NCBI GenBank assembly: GCA_025963285.1
Contig: JAOPUX010000064.1
Location: forward strand, 1 to 64,000
Origin: Jatrophihabitans sp.
GTDB lineage: Bacteria; Actinomycetota; Actinomycetes; Mycobacteriales; Jatrophihabitantaceae
Direction of reading: 5' to 3'
DNA: 64,000 bases
The position numbers and the translations under genes are program-made. Of this stretch, positions 46,142-53,912 are shown piece by piece; within the stretch, counting starts at the first letter, position 1; each line of letters opens with the position of its first letter. A model generated the notes under the pieces. The model was not told the DNA's origin. It ran no database searches and worked only from the letters and a program-made list of their open reading frames with translations.

Positions 46142-47328
46142 CGGCTCAGCACGCATCCTGTCGTGGGGTTGACGCCGCCCGCGCCGCCGACGAGTGCCAA
46201 ATCGGCGGAAGGCACCTGGTTCACGGCTGTGCCTCGCAGCTGTCGGGTCGCTTCCAGGATGTGGTTCATGCCGTGCAGGTAGACCTCGGCGAGGTGACCA
46301 CCGTGCGGATTGAGCGGCAGTGTGCCCGTCAGCCCGATCTGGCCGTCAGCCACGAACGGTCCGCCCTCCCCCTTGGCGCAGAAACCGAAGTCCTCCAACG
46401 ACATCAGCACCATCGGCGTGAAGTGGTCATAGAGCAGGGCGACATCGATGTCGTCGGGCCGGATCGCGGCCCGGGCGAAGAGCTGCTCTGCCAGCGACGT
46501 CTGTGCCGCTGACGCGAAGTCGTCATCGGAGACGCTCAGCCTCGATGAGTAGCGGAAGTCTGCCCCCATCGCCGATGAACGCACGTAGACCGGCGATTGG
46601 GCAAGGTCGGCGGCGCGGTCGGTGCGGGTCAGCACCACCGCAGCAGCTCCGTCGGACTCCATACAGCAGTCGAGCAGCCGCAGGGGGTCAGCGATCATCC
46701 GGCTGTCGTGATGCTGCTGGAGGGTGAGCGGTTCACGGAATCGTGCATCGGGATTGGTCGCGGCCATCCGGCGCGCGTTGACCGCGATCTCGCCGAGCTG
46801 ATCGATCGTCGTGCCGTAGCGATGCATGTGGCGCCGGGCGTTGAGCGCGAACACCTGCGCCGGTGACAGGAGCCCGTACGGTCCAGAGAAGGTGAGGTCC
46901 TCGCTCAGGTCTCCGGTGAGGGCCTTCTCGACCTCGAGCTGGCCGAACCGACCGGTGGCCTGGCTCATCGTCAGGGACCGATAGATGACGACATAGTCGG
47001 CATAGCCACAGACGAGCGCCATAGATGCGTTGACCACCGCGCCGAGCACGCCGCCACCACCACCGCCCCACACCATGCCGGCGTAGCCGAGCTTCGGCGC
47101 ACCGAACGCCGCGGCGATCCTGAGCGGCTCCACGGCCTCGTAGGCGTACCCGGAGTACCCGTCGATGCTCGACGGGGAGATTCCGGCGTCGGCGCAGGCG
47201 TTGGCGATCGCTTCACACGCCAGCGAGTAGGTCCCTCGGTGGGCCAGCTCGCCACGTTTGCGGTACTCGGTATGCCCGATGCCGACGATCGCGACCTTGC
47301 CGTCCAGGATGGCCGAGTCGGCAGTCAC
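46138..47328 (-). CDS. Thiolase-like lipid-transfer protein (second pair)
   Basis: A 396-residue SCP2-thiolase-like protein with YDHFTPMVLMSLEDFGF, CAKGEGGPFVADG and LAEVYLHGMNHILEATRQL. The thiolase nucleophile loop is replaced by Gly-rich MVWGGGGGGVLGA with no Cys, so beta-ketothiolysis is unlikely. With the DUF35 partner downstream, retro-aldol cleavage is the best inference. Its GTG start overlaps the stop of the gene upstream by 4 bases (GTGA). Confidence 0.9.
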   Translation of the reverse strand: MTADSAILDGKVAIVGIGHTEYRKRGELAHRGTYSLACEAIANACADAGISPSSIDGYSGYAYEAVEPLRIAAAFGAPKLGYAGMVWGGGGGGVLGAVVNASMALVCGYADYVVIYRSLTMSQATGRFGQLEVEKALTGDLSEDLTFSGPYGLLSPAQVFALNARRHMHRYGTTIDQLGEIAVNARRMAATNPDARFREPLTLQQHHDSRMIADPLRLLDCCMESDGAAAVVLTRTDRAADLAQSPVYVRSSAMGADFRYSSRLSVSDDDFASAAQTSLAEQLFARAAIRPDDIDVALLYDHFTPMVLMSLEDFGFCAKGEGGPFVADGQIGLTGTLPLNPHGGHLAEVYLHGMNHILEATRQLRGTAVNQVPSADLALVGGAGGVNPTTGCVLSR

Positions 47329-47663
47329 GCATCTCCGCCCTGGTCCGCGCCAGTTCCTTGCGCCCCGGCCGCGACCCTCTCGCGGCGAGCGGCGGCGTTG
47401 TCCAGCGCCTCTGGCGTCAGCGGCTCGGGAGACACGAGCAGCGCGATGGCGTCGTGGCCGGCAACGGCGATTCGTTCCAACTCCAGCGGGTCGAGATAGA
47501 TCTCGACTCCGGAGGTGATGCCCAGGACCCTCAGCCGGTCACCGTTCGCGGTGACGTCCTTGCTGAGCACGACTCCCCCGAACTCGCTCTGCAAGACCAT
47601 GTCCCCAGGGCGGATGGGCATCTCGTACGGGTCAAGGACGGAGTCCTCGAATGTCTCGCTCAC
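47325..47663 (-). CDS. 112-residue unknown protein coupled to thiolase-like gene
   Basis: No recognised function. It has a compact beta-rich core (MPIRPGDMVLQSEFGGVVLS, then TSGVEIYLDPLELERIA) and a charged Ala/Arg-rich C-terminal tail. The GTG at 47663 has GGAG at 8-9 bases and is preferred to 47732, whose extension is Cys/Arg-rich and atypical. It overlaps the thiolase-like gene by 4 bases, so it is translated with the aldolase pair and may be a third subunit or chaperone. The 35697-37300 pair has no such gene. Confidence 0.65.
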   Translation of the reverse strand: MSETFEDSVLDPYEMPIRPGDMVLQSEFGGVVLSKDVTANGDRLRVLGITSGVEIYLDPLELERIAVAGHDAIALLVSPEPLTPEALDNAAARRERVAAGAQGTGADQGGDA

Positions 47664-47849
47664 CGGCGTAGCTCCGTTTCTGATCACATCGTCGCGGTGC
47701 CGGCAATCGCGCCCGTCGCACGGGTGCTGCAACGCCCACCATCATCCGGGTGATGATCCCGCAGCGCGAGCAGAATCGTCAGTGGTTGCGTTCCAAGGAT
47801 CGGCACGTCGGCAACGCGCCGGCCGACACCGAGGGTCCACAGTACGAAG

Positions 47850-48836
47850 ATGGACGAGACGACGACCGCGCCGCGCCGGGCACTGGGCACCTCAGGATTG
47901 AAGGTTTCGGTTGCAGCGCTCGGCGGCAACGTGTTCGGCCCACCCCGCCTTGACCAGCAGCAGACGACTGAGGTCATCTCCGCCGCGCTTGACCTCGGCG
48001 TCGACTTCGTCGACGTGGCTGATGTCTACGGGCAGGGACATGCCGAGGAACTGCTCGGCGTCGCGCTGCGAGGACGCCGAGAGCAGATGACGATCGCCAC
48101 GAAGTTCAACCTACGAGCTCTCGGCGAGGAGCCGGTGCAGGCCTACGTGCGCACGCAGGCCGAGCAGAGCCTGCGACGGCTGGGTTCCGATTACATAGAT
48201 CTGTACCAGCTGCACCTTCCCCGCGACGGGGTCGATATGGCCGAGGTGCTCAAGGCGCTCGGCGACTTGATCACGGAGGGCAAGGTCCGCGCGATCGGCG
48301 CGTGCAACTTCGCGGCGTGGCGTCTGGCCGAATCGGCGGCGATCGCTCGCGAGCTTGGCGTGCCCGGCTTCTCCACGGTGCAGAACTACTACCACGTGAT
48401 GTCACGTCAGCTCGAGATCGAAGTGGGCCCGTACTGCCAACGGGCCGGCCTGGGCATATTGCCCTACCACCCGCTGGCCGGCGGCTTCCTCACCGGTAAG
48501 TACCGCGAGGGCAGCCCGCCGCCGTCGGGCTCACGCGGCGCGACCGGAAGCCGCATGGTCGAGTCGATGCTGACGCGCGACCGCTTCGAGACCCTGGCCC
48601 GCCTGACCGACCTCGCCGAGGGCGCCGGCAGGTCGGTGGGACAGCTCGCCCTCGCCTGGCTCGCCGACCAGCCAGGGGTCAGCGCCGTGATCGCGGGCGT
48701 GAGCAGCATTGACCAGTTGCGATCCAATGTCGCGGCCTGTGCATGGACGCTGGACGCGTCCATCTCCGCAGCGATCGATGACCTGATCGAACCAGGCAGA
48801 GTCCACTCGCCGGAGTCGCCGCCCTACCTCCCGTAA
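47850..48836 (+). CDS. Aldo/keto reductase (module 2)
   Basis: A 328-residue AKR: DFVDVADVYGQGHAEELLG (Asp/Tyr), TIATKFNL (Lys), YQLHLPRDGVD (His), and VIAGVSSIDQLRSNVAA for the cofactor phosphate. Paralogue of 31417-32400 in fold but only moderately alike. Expected NADPH-dependent carbonyl reduction. It is divergent from the 112-residue gene; the 186-base region between them holds an imperfect palindrome, ATCATCCGGGTGATGAT. Confidence 0.91.
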   Translation: MDETTTAPRRALGTSGLKVSVAALGGNVFGPPRLDQQQTTEVISAALDLGVDFVDVADVYGQGHAEELLGVALRGRREQMTIATKFNLRALGEEPVQAYVRTQAEQSLRRLGSDYIDLYQLHLPRDGVDMAEVLKALGDLITEGKVRAIGACNFAAWRLAESAAIARELGVPGFSTVQNYYHVMSRQLEIEVGPYCQRAGLGILPYHPLAGGFLTGKYREGSPPPSGSRGATGSRMVESMLTRDRFETLARLTDLAEGAGRSVGQLALAWLADQPGVSAVIAGVSSIDQLRSNVAACAWTLDASISAAIDDLIEPGRVHSPESPPYLP

Positions 48837-49026
48837 CCCGACCTTGGTTGTCACACCGTGGTTCGCACACGGCAGGACGTATGGTCCCCATTTTCCGCGG
48901 TCAGGAACTCGTGACCTCCGCACCCGGCACATCGAAGAATCGGCAAGCAACGCGATCCGTGCATCCCGCGACCAACACCTTGACCGCCGCAATTTCCTGT
49001 GATTCAGTTCACTCGCATTGGATGCA

Positions 49027-49039
49027 GCATCCCGGACTC
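49027..49039. promoter_or_regulatory. Operator-like site GCATCCCGGACTC before the IclR gene
   Basis: Differs at one base from the 34341 site (GCATCCCGGATTC). It lies 21 bases before the IclR start, close to its ribosome site. The rest of 48837-49060 shows nothing recognisable. Confidence 0.5.
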
Positions 49040-49060
49040 GCACCACGAAGGAGTTGGAGC

Positions 49061-49864
49061 ATGGAGTCTGATCAGGCAAACATCGACGAGCTGGCCGAGC
49101 CGGACATCGACAGTCTGAACGACAGCAGCACGTCGGTCAGCAAGGCCCTGCAGCTTCTCGATTCATTTCGTTCCTGCCATGGCCCCCTCGGCGTGAGCGC
49201 GATCGCGCGCCGTGCCGGCGTGCCGAAGTCGACCGCGTTCCGGCTGCTGTCGAACCTGGAGGCGGGCGGTTACGTCGAGCGGGACGGCAAGGACTATCAG
49301 CTCACGCTGAAGCTCTACGAACTCGGCAAGCACGTGAAGAACGGGAAGATGCGAGAGCTCCGGGAACTCGCCAATCCCTACCTCACCGAGCTCCACATGC
49401 GCACCGGCTGGGTCTCGCACCTGGCCATCCTCGACGGGACCGATGTCGTGTACCTCGACAAGGTCAGCAGCCTGCGCGCCATCAGGACGCCCACCCGCGT
49501 CGGTGGACGGATGCCTGCCACGTGCACCGGGCTGGGAAAGGCGCTGCTCGCTGCAAGCGACAACGAGACCGTACATAGGGCCGTGATCGGTGGCCTCAAA
49601 CCCCAGACCCGGTACTCGATCGCCAACCCCAAGCGGCTCATCAACGAGCTGCACAAGGTGAAGGAGGAGGGCGTCGCCCTCGATTGCGAGGAGGCAGCCC
49701 TCGGTCTCACCTGCGTCGCCGCGGCGGTGGCAAGGAAGGGCTCGTTGTCAGCGGCCGTCTCCGCCTCCGGCCCCACCAATCGTTTCGATCAGTCCCGCGC
49801 CATCCGGCGCGACGTTCGCAACACCGCCAGCGAGATCGCGCGCGCATGGGATGCCGTCGGCTGA
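49061..49864 (+). CDS. IclR-family transcription regulator
   Basis: A 267-residue IclR regulator. The N-terminal winged helix-turn-helix is at about 28-90 (SVSKALQLLDSF, GVSAIARRAGVPKSTAFRLL, LEAGGYVERDG), and an effector domain follows at about 95-265 (LTELHMRTGWVSHLAI, ATCTGLGKALLAA, GVALDCEEAALGLTCVA). IclR proteins commonly activate or repress aromatic catabolism genes. ATG 49061 follows GAAGGAG; upstream in-frame sequence is not IclR-like. It sits amid module 2, whose promoters lack the ATCCNGGAT palindrome, so it may govern that set. Confidence 0.94.
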   Translation: MESDQANIDELAEPDIDSLNDSSTSVSKALQLLDSFRSCHGPLGVSAIARRAGVPKSTAFRLLSNLEAGGYVERDGKDYQLTLKLYELGKHVKNGKMRELRELANPYLTELHMRTGWVSHLAILDGTDVVYLDKVSSLRAIRTPTRVGGRMPATCTGLGKALLAASDNETVHRAVIGGLKPQTRYSIANPKRLINELHKVKEEGVALDCEEAALGLTCVAAAVARKGSLSAAVSASGPTNRFDQSRAIRRDVRNTASEIARAWDAVG

Positions 49865-49896
49865 GTCGCCCCAGAGCGATACAACGAAGAGCGATC

Positions 49897-49940
49897 AACG
49901 ACGAACTGCCCGCCGGGAGACCGGCGGGCAGTTCGTCGTT
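49897..49940. terminator. Bidirectional terminator, 20-bp perfect stem
   Basis: Perfectly complementary 20-base arms (49897-49916 and 49921-49940) with a GAGA loop, between the convergent IclR and P450 genes. No T run. Confidence 0.88.
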
Positions 49941-49948
49941 GTAGCCGT

Positions 49949-51220
49949 TCAGGCCGCAGGTGCGGCAGCCTCAAGGATCCGCAGGTGGACGACCTTCGGG
50001 CCGCGGATCTGGCCGACGCTCCACTCCATCGGCTGCGTCTCGTCCGTCACGAACGTCGGGAAACGCTTCACGAACTCCGACAGCGCGACCCGCATCTCCA
50101 GGCGAGCGAGGTTGGAGCCCAGGCACCGGTGCACGCCGAGGCCGAATGCGAAGTGTGGATTCTTGGGCCGGTCGAACAGGAACTCCTCCGGCCGATCCCA
50201 CACCGTCGGATCGACGTTCGCCGCCGGGAAGGGCAGCAACATCCAGTCGTTGGCCTTCACCGGGCAGCCGTGGAGCTCGGTATCGGTCTCGACCTTGCGG
50301 GCCATCGTCACCGGCGCGTAGAGCCGCAGGAACTCTTCGATCGCGTTCGGCCACAGCTCCGGTTCTGCCACGAGCCGCGCGAGATGCTCGGGATGATTCC
50401 CCAGGTGCCACAGGCTGGAGCCGATGCTGCTCCACGTGGTGTCGATGCCGGCGACCATCAGCAGGGCCATGTTGTGCAGGATGCGTTCGTCGCTGAACGG
50501 CTCGCCACGGTACTCACAGTTGATCAAGAAGGTGGTGAGATCGTCCTGCGGGTTCGCCCTGTGGTCGGCGACTCTGGCGGCCAGGTATCCGAACTCCTCC
50601 ATCATCCGCGCCATCCGCTGCTCCGGCGGCTCGTTGATGTTCTCGAACCCCGCCTTCGTCCACTGCCGTAGCTGCTCGGCATCCTCGATCGGGAAGCCCA
50701 GCAGCTTGCAGGTCACGATCGTCGGGATGTGCTGGGCATAACGCTCCGCAGCATCGAAGGCTGTCGTGGTGCCGATCTCGTCGAGCAGGGTGATGCAGGC
50801 CTCGCGGATCTCGTCCTCCATGGCTGCGACCCGCTTGGGTGAGAAGTAAGGCAACATCGGTGCCTTCGCCTCGCGATGGTTCGGCGGGTCGCTGGTCAGC
50901 GGTGTGAGGTTAAGCGAATCGCCGATCTCGACCGGGTCCTGGCCGTCGATGCCGCGCATGACGAGCGGACCGCGGTTGCTGAACGTCTCCGTGTCGTGGG
51001 CAATCCGCTGGACGTCGGCATGGGTGACAGGCAGCCATACCCCGCCGTAACGGTCACTGTGCGCGACAGGGCAGCCCTCTCGCAGGTCGGACCAGATCTG
51101 CCAGGTGTTGGGGTTGTACTGCGGGTCGGCATGGTCGAAGTCCGACTCCCAATTGGAAACTGGACCGTACAGCGAGTCGTCATCGGCGATCGGCGAGGTC
51201 GCGGGTCCGTCGTAGGACAT
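49949..51220 (-). CDS. Cytochrome P450 (module 2)
   Basis: A 423-residue bacterial P450. I-helix MVAGIDTTWSS, ExxR in EEFLRLY, heme loop FGLGVHRCLGSNLARLEM with Cys366. LTPLTSDPPNHREAKAP resembles actinobacterial terpene/steroid P450s. ATG 51220 follows AGGAG. It ends an operon with the C-C hydrolase and a 3Fe-4S-type ferredoxin, its likely electron donor. Confidence 0.94.
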   Translation of the reverse strand: MSYDGPATSPIADDDSLYGPVSNWESDFDHADPQYNPNTWQIWSDLREGCPVAHSDRYGGVWLPVTHADVQRIAHDTETFSNRGPLVMRGIDGQDPVEIGDSLNLTPLTSDPPNHREAKAPMLPYFSPKRVAAMEDEIREACITLLDEIGTTTAFDAAERYAQHIPTIVTCKLLGFPIEDAEQLRQWTKAGFENINEPPEQRMARMMEEFGYLAARVADHRANPQDDLTTFLINCEYRGEPFSDERILHNMALLMVAGIDTTWSSIGSSLWHLGNHPEHLARLVAEPELWPNAIEEFLRLYAPVTMARKVETDTELHGCPVKANDWMLLPFPAANVDPTVWDRPEEFLFDRPKNPHFAFGLGVHRCLGSNLARLEMRVALSEFVKRFPTFVTDETQPMEWSVGQIRGPKVVHLRILEAAAPAA

Positions 51221-51274
51221 ATGCACTCCTGTGATTCGAGGTCTACGGCATTGGGCAGCCCACCCAGGGTGGAC

Positions 51275-52132
51275 TTAGGCGTGGGCGAGGAAGCTTGCGA
51301 CTGCGCGATTGAATTCGTCGGCGTGCTCGAGCTGCGCCCAGTGCCCGCACTGGTTGAGCAGGAGCAGCCGCGAGTTCGGGATATGTGCCATGAGACGCAG
51401 TGCGTTCTCGTAGGGCAGCGTCCGGTCGTTGCGGCCGTGCACCACCAGCGTCGGGGTCTGGATCTCGGAGAGCCGCTGCTGAGCGTTGACCGCGGCCGAA
51501 CCGGGGCCGGCCGGAGTGCCCTGCGCGATCGCGTCCAGGAAGTCCTTCAGGTGCTGCGGGTTCGCCAACGCGCTCTCGGAGCGCTCCTGGGCCAGCGCGT
51601 CGCTCGCAAACTTGGGGTCGTAGGCCATGACCGACACGAGTTCCTTGAAGTTCGCAGGGCTCGGGTCCCGGTAGGCCGCGAGCAGAACCCGCATTCCCTC
51701 GCTCCCGCGCGGGTCGCCACCAGCGAAGATGTTGGGGCCCGGACCGGGCGCGCCCATCGGGATCAGGTGGCTCAGGCGCTCGGGGTGCTCCACGGCGAAC
51801 CGGAGCGCGGTCGCGCCGCCCATGGAGTTTCCAATCACCGCGACCCGATCGAGGCCGAGCTCGTCGAGCAACAGCCGGAGCGCCTCCACGTGATCGCGGT
51901 CGTCCGGCGGTGCGGCGTCGGACTTGCCCCAACCAGGCATGTCGACCGCGATCGCCCGATACTCCGAACTCAGACCGGCGAGCGTCGTCTTGAAGTTCGA
52001 CCACCCGGTCGCGCCGGGCCCGGACCCGTGCAACATCACCACCGGCTGCCCGGTGCCCACCTCGTTGTAGTGGAGGCGCCACTTCTTGGTCTGCACGAAG
52101 TGGCTCGAATTGCTTTCCGTTAGATCTGACAC
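51275..52132 (-). CDS. Meta-cleavage-product hydrolase (BphD/HsaD/MhpC-like)
   Basis: A 285-residue alpha/beta hydrolase: oxyanion HGSGPGATGWSNF, nucleophile Ser103 in IGNSMGGATAL, Asp236 in HGRNDRTLP and His264 in CGHWAQLEH. These are the C-C hydrolase signatures that split 2-hydroxy-6-oxo-dienoates into a carboxylic acid and 2-hydroxypenta-2,4-dienoate. It links the extradiol dioxygenase (41847) to the hydratase operon (7448). GTG start without a clear Shine-Dalgarno. Confidence 0.92.
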   Translation of the reverse strand: MSDLTESNSSHFVQTKKWRLHYNEVGTGQPVVMLHGSGPGATGWSNFKTTLAGLSSEYRAIAVDMPGWGKSDAAPPDDRDHVEALRLLLDELGLDRVAVIGNSMGGATALRFAVEHPERLSHLIPMGAPGPGPNIFAGGDPRGSEGMRVLLAAYRDPSPANFKELVSVMAYDPKFASDALAQERSESALANPQHLKDFLDAIAQGTPAGPGSAAVNAQQRLSEIQTPTLVVHGRNDRTLPYENALRLMAHIPNSRLLLLNQCGHWAQLEHADEFNRAVASFLAHA

Positions 52133-52240
52133 CGTGAAATGGTCCCTTCGGTAGCGTGCTGTTGCGATGGTCTGCGGCGCGTGGGTCCGCAGGAACGGGT
52201 CCGTTCGGCAGCTAGCACAGGCGCGCCGCCGGTGCTGGGC

Positions 52241-52432
52241 CTAAGAGGTGATGGTGATCGCGCCTTCGGGGCACTCGTCGGCCCCGGCCTGAGCATCGGA
52301 TTCGCTACCCACCGGGACCTGGAGTTCGGTAAGCGAGCAGTACCCGTTGTCGTCGAGCTCGTACAGGTCCGGTGCGACGGCGTTGCACCGGGCGTGCCCC
52401 GTGCATTTGTCCTTGTCGACCAAGATCTTCAT
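52241..52432 (-). CDS. Small 3Fe-4S-type P450 ferredoxin
   Basis: A 63-residue ferredoxin. The ligand region is CTGHARC (Cys10, His13, Cys16) with Cys54 in CPEG. A non-Cys residue at the second ligand position is known in mycobacterial P450 ferredoxins and implies a 3Fe-4S cluster with possible His involvement. ATG 52432 follows AAGGAGC. First gene of the leftward operon with hydrolase and P450, so it probably reduces that P450. Confidence 0.92.
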   Translation of the reverse strand: MKILVDKDKCTGHARCNAVAPDLYELDDNGYCSLTELQVPVGSESDAQAGADECPEGAITITS

Positions 52433-52761
52433 CCCAAAGCTCCTTCGTACAAAGCGTCGATTGTGCTGGTGCGGCCCGTCGATGGTCAGCATCGTGACCC
52501 CGCAGGCCCTACGTCTGCTCTGCCGTTCCGTTACACGGCACGTGATCGTGCGGAGCAGGGTGCTGAGCCCGAGCCAAATCCCGAGTCGGCAGCGTGATCG
52601 AGCATGGCCGGTCCGCGCCGGGTGAGCAAAAGGCCTCTCGCGATCACCGGGCCCAAACCGCTTCCAGGCAACTCCCGTTCCACACCCCGGAACGGACTCG
52701 GCACGCTGCCGCCGACGGAGCACCACGATCAGCCTCCGCACCTACCGCCGAGGAGACACAC
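52433..52761. other. 329-base divergent promoter region
   Basis: Non-coding gap between the leftward ferredoxin operon and the rightward phosphotransferase gene. It probably holds both promoters. A small inverted repeat (GCACG-TGAT-CGTGC) is present near 52540; no ATCCNGGAT palindrome is seen. Confidence 0.5.
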
Positions 52762-53844
52762 ATGCCAGTCGACGTTCAACGGACCGCCAGCGATGTCCGC
52801 GACGGCGTTCGCATCTGGCTCGCCGAGCAACTGCATCCCGTCACCAATCTCGAAGTTTCCGAACTTTCAAGCACTGACGGCGGCCTGTCCAGCGAGATGT
52901 ATTTCTTCTCCGCGTCGTGGCGAGACGCCGCGGGCAACGACCGCGACCAGGAGTTCGTGATTCGTATCCGTCCCGACAATCACCAGGTCATCCCTGACCC
53001 GGACGCGATCTTTCAGTACGAGCTGATGAAGCGGATTGGCGAGCAGTCATCGGTTCCCGTACCCCGTGTCTGGTTCGCGGAGCCGGACGCTACGACGATT
53101 GGCTCACCGTTCTTCGTGATGGAGCGGGTTCCTGGCACCCTCTTCCAGCCCGGCAGCGGTACGGCCTGGACGCCCGAGCAGCTCGCCACGCTCTACGACA
53201 ACGGGCTGGCGATGCTCGCCGACCTCCACCGGATCGATCCGAACGACGGGTTCGAGTTCGTCGGTTGGCCCGGCGAGACCGCCTTGGACGGCGTGCTCGC
53301 CCAGGCGACCCGCTGGTACACATGGACGAAGGCCGGACGTGATCTCGGCATCCTCGACGTGGCCTTCGAGTGGGTGAAGGCCAACCGGCCGCACACCACC
53401 GACAGCAGCATCTGCTGGGGTGATGCGCGGCCCGGCAACATCCTGGTCAACGACGACCTGAGCCTGGCAGCGGTGCTCGACTGGGAGATGGCGGTCCTCG
53501 CGCCGCCGGAGGCCGATCTCGGATGGTGGTTGCTCTTCGAGCGGGCCGCCTACGAGGGCTTCGGTCTACCGAAGCCGGCCGGCGTGCCGACGCGTGATGA
53601 GACCATCGCGATCTATGAGCGACACCTCGGTCGTTCGGCACGCGACGTCAGGTACTACGAGATCCTGGCCGGTCTGCGTCTCGGCATCATCAGTGTCCGG
53701 TTGCTCGATCTCAACGGCTACGGCGACCTGGGCGCGCCGTGGACGCTAGAGGAGACCGACGACAAGAAGATCGTGAATTGCCCGTTCACCCGCGTGCTCG
53801 CCGAGTGGCTCGGCTGTGACGTCTACGGCCGTCCCCTCGCCTGA
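52762..53844 (+). CDS. APH-family phosphotransferase (second)
   Basis: A 360-residue kinase-fold protein of the acyl-CoA dehydrogenase-associated APH type: SSEMYFFSASW in the N-lobe, FVMERVPGTLFQPG hinge, catalytic CWGDARPGNILV (Trp replaces the usual His) and VLDWEMAVLAPPEADLGW. The retained Asp and Asn suggest activity. ATG 52762 follows GAGGAG. Unlike the 15325 gene it has no adjacent acyl-CoA dehydrogenase; the LLM flavoprotein gene follows 68 bases downstream. It might act on another hydroxyacyl-CoA. Confidence 0.88.
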   Translation: MPVDVQRTASDVRDGVRIWLAEQLHPVTNLEVSELSSTDGGLSSEMYFFSASWRDAAGNDRDQEFVIRIRPDNHQVIPDPDAIFQYELMKRIGEQSSVPVPRVWFAEPDATTIGSPFFVMERVPGTLFQPGSGTAWTPEQLATLYDNGLAMLADLHRIDPNDGFEFVGWPGETALDGVLAQATRWYTWTKAGRDLGILDVAFEWVKANRPHTTDSSICWGDARPGNILVNDDLSLAAVLDWEMAVLAPPEADLGWWLLFERAAYEGFGLPKPAGVPTRDETIAIYERHLGRSARDVRYYEILAGLRLGIISVRLLDLNGYGDLGAPWTLEETDDKKIVNCPFTRVLAEWLGCDVYGRPLA

Positions 53845-53912
53845 GAGCCACCCATCTCGCGGATCCCCGATCACGGCGGTCCGGACAAACCATTGAAGAG
53901 AGGCAGATCCGG

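Noticed and set aside
47741..47757. Imperfect palindrome ATCATCCGGGTGATGAT as a further operator
   Set aside because: Only one half fits the ATCCNGGAT core; it may be a site for another protein or chance, so it is not counted with the regulon.
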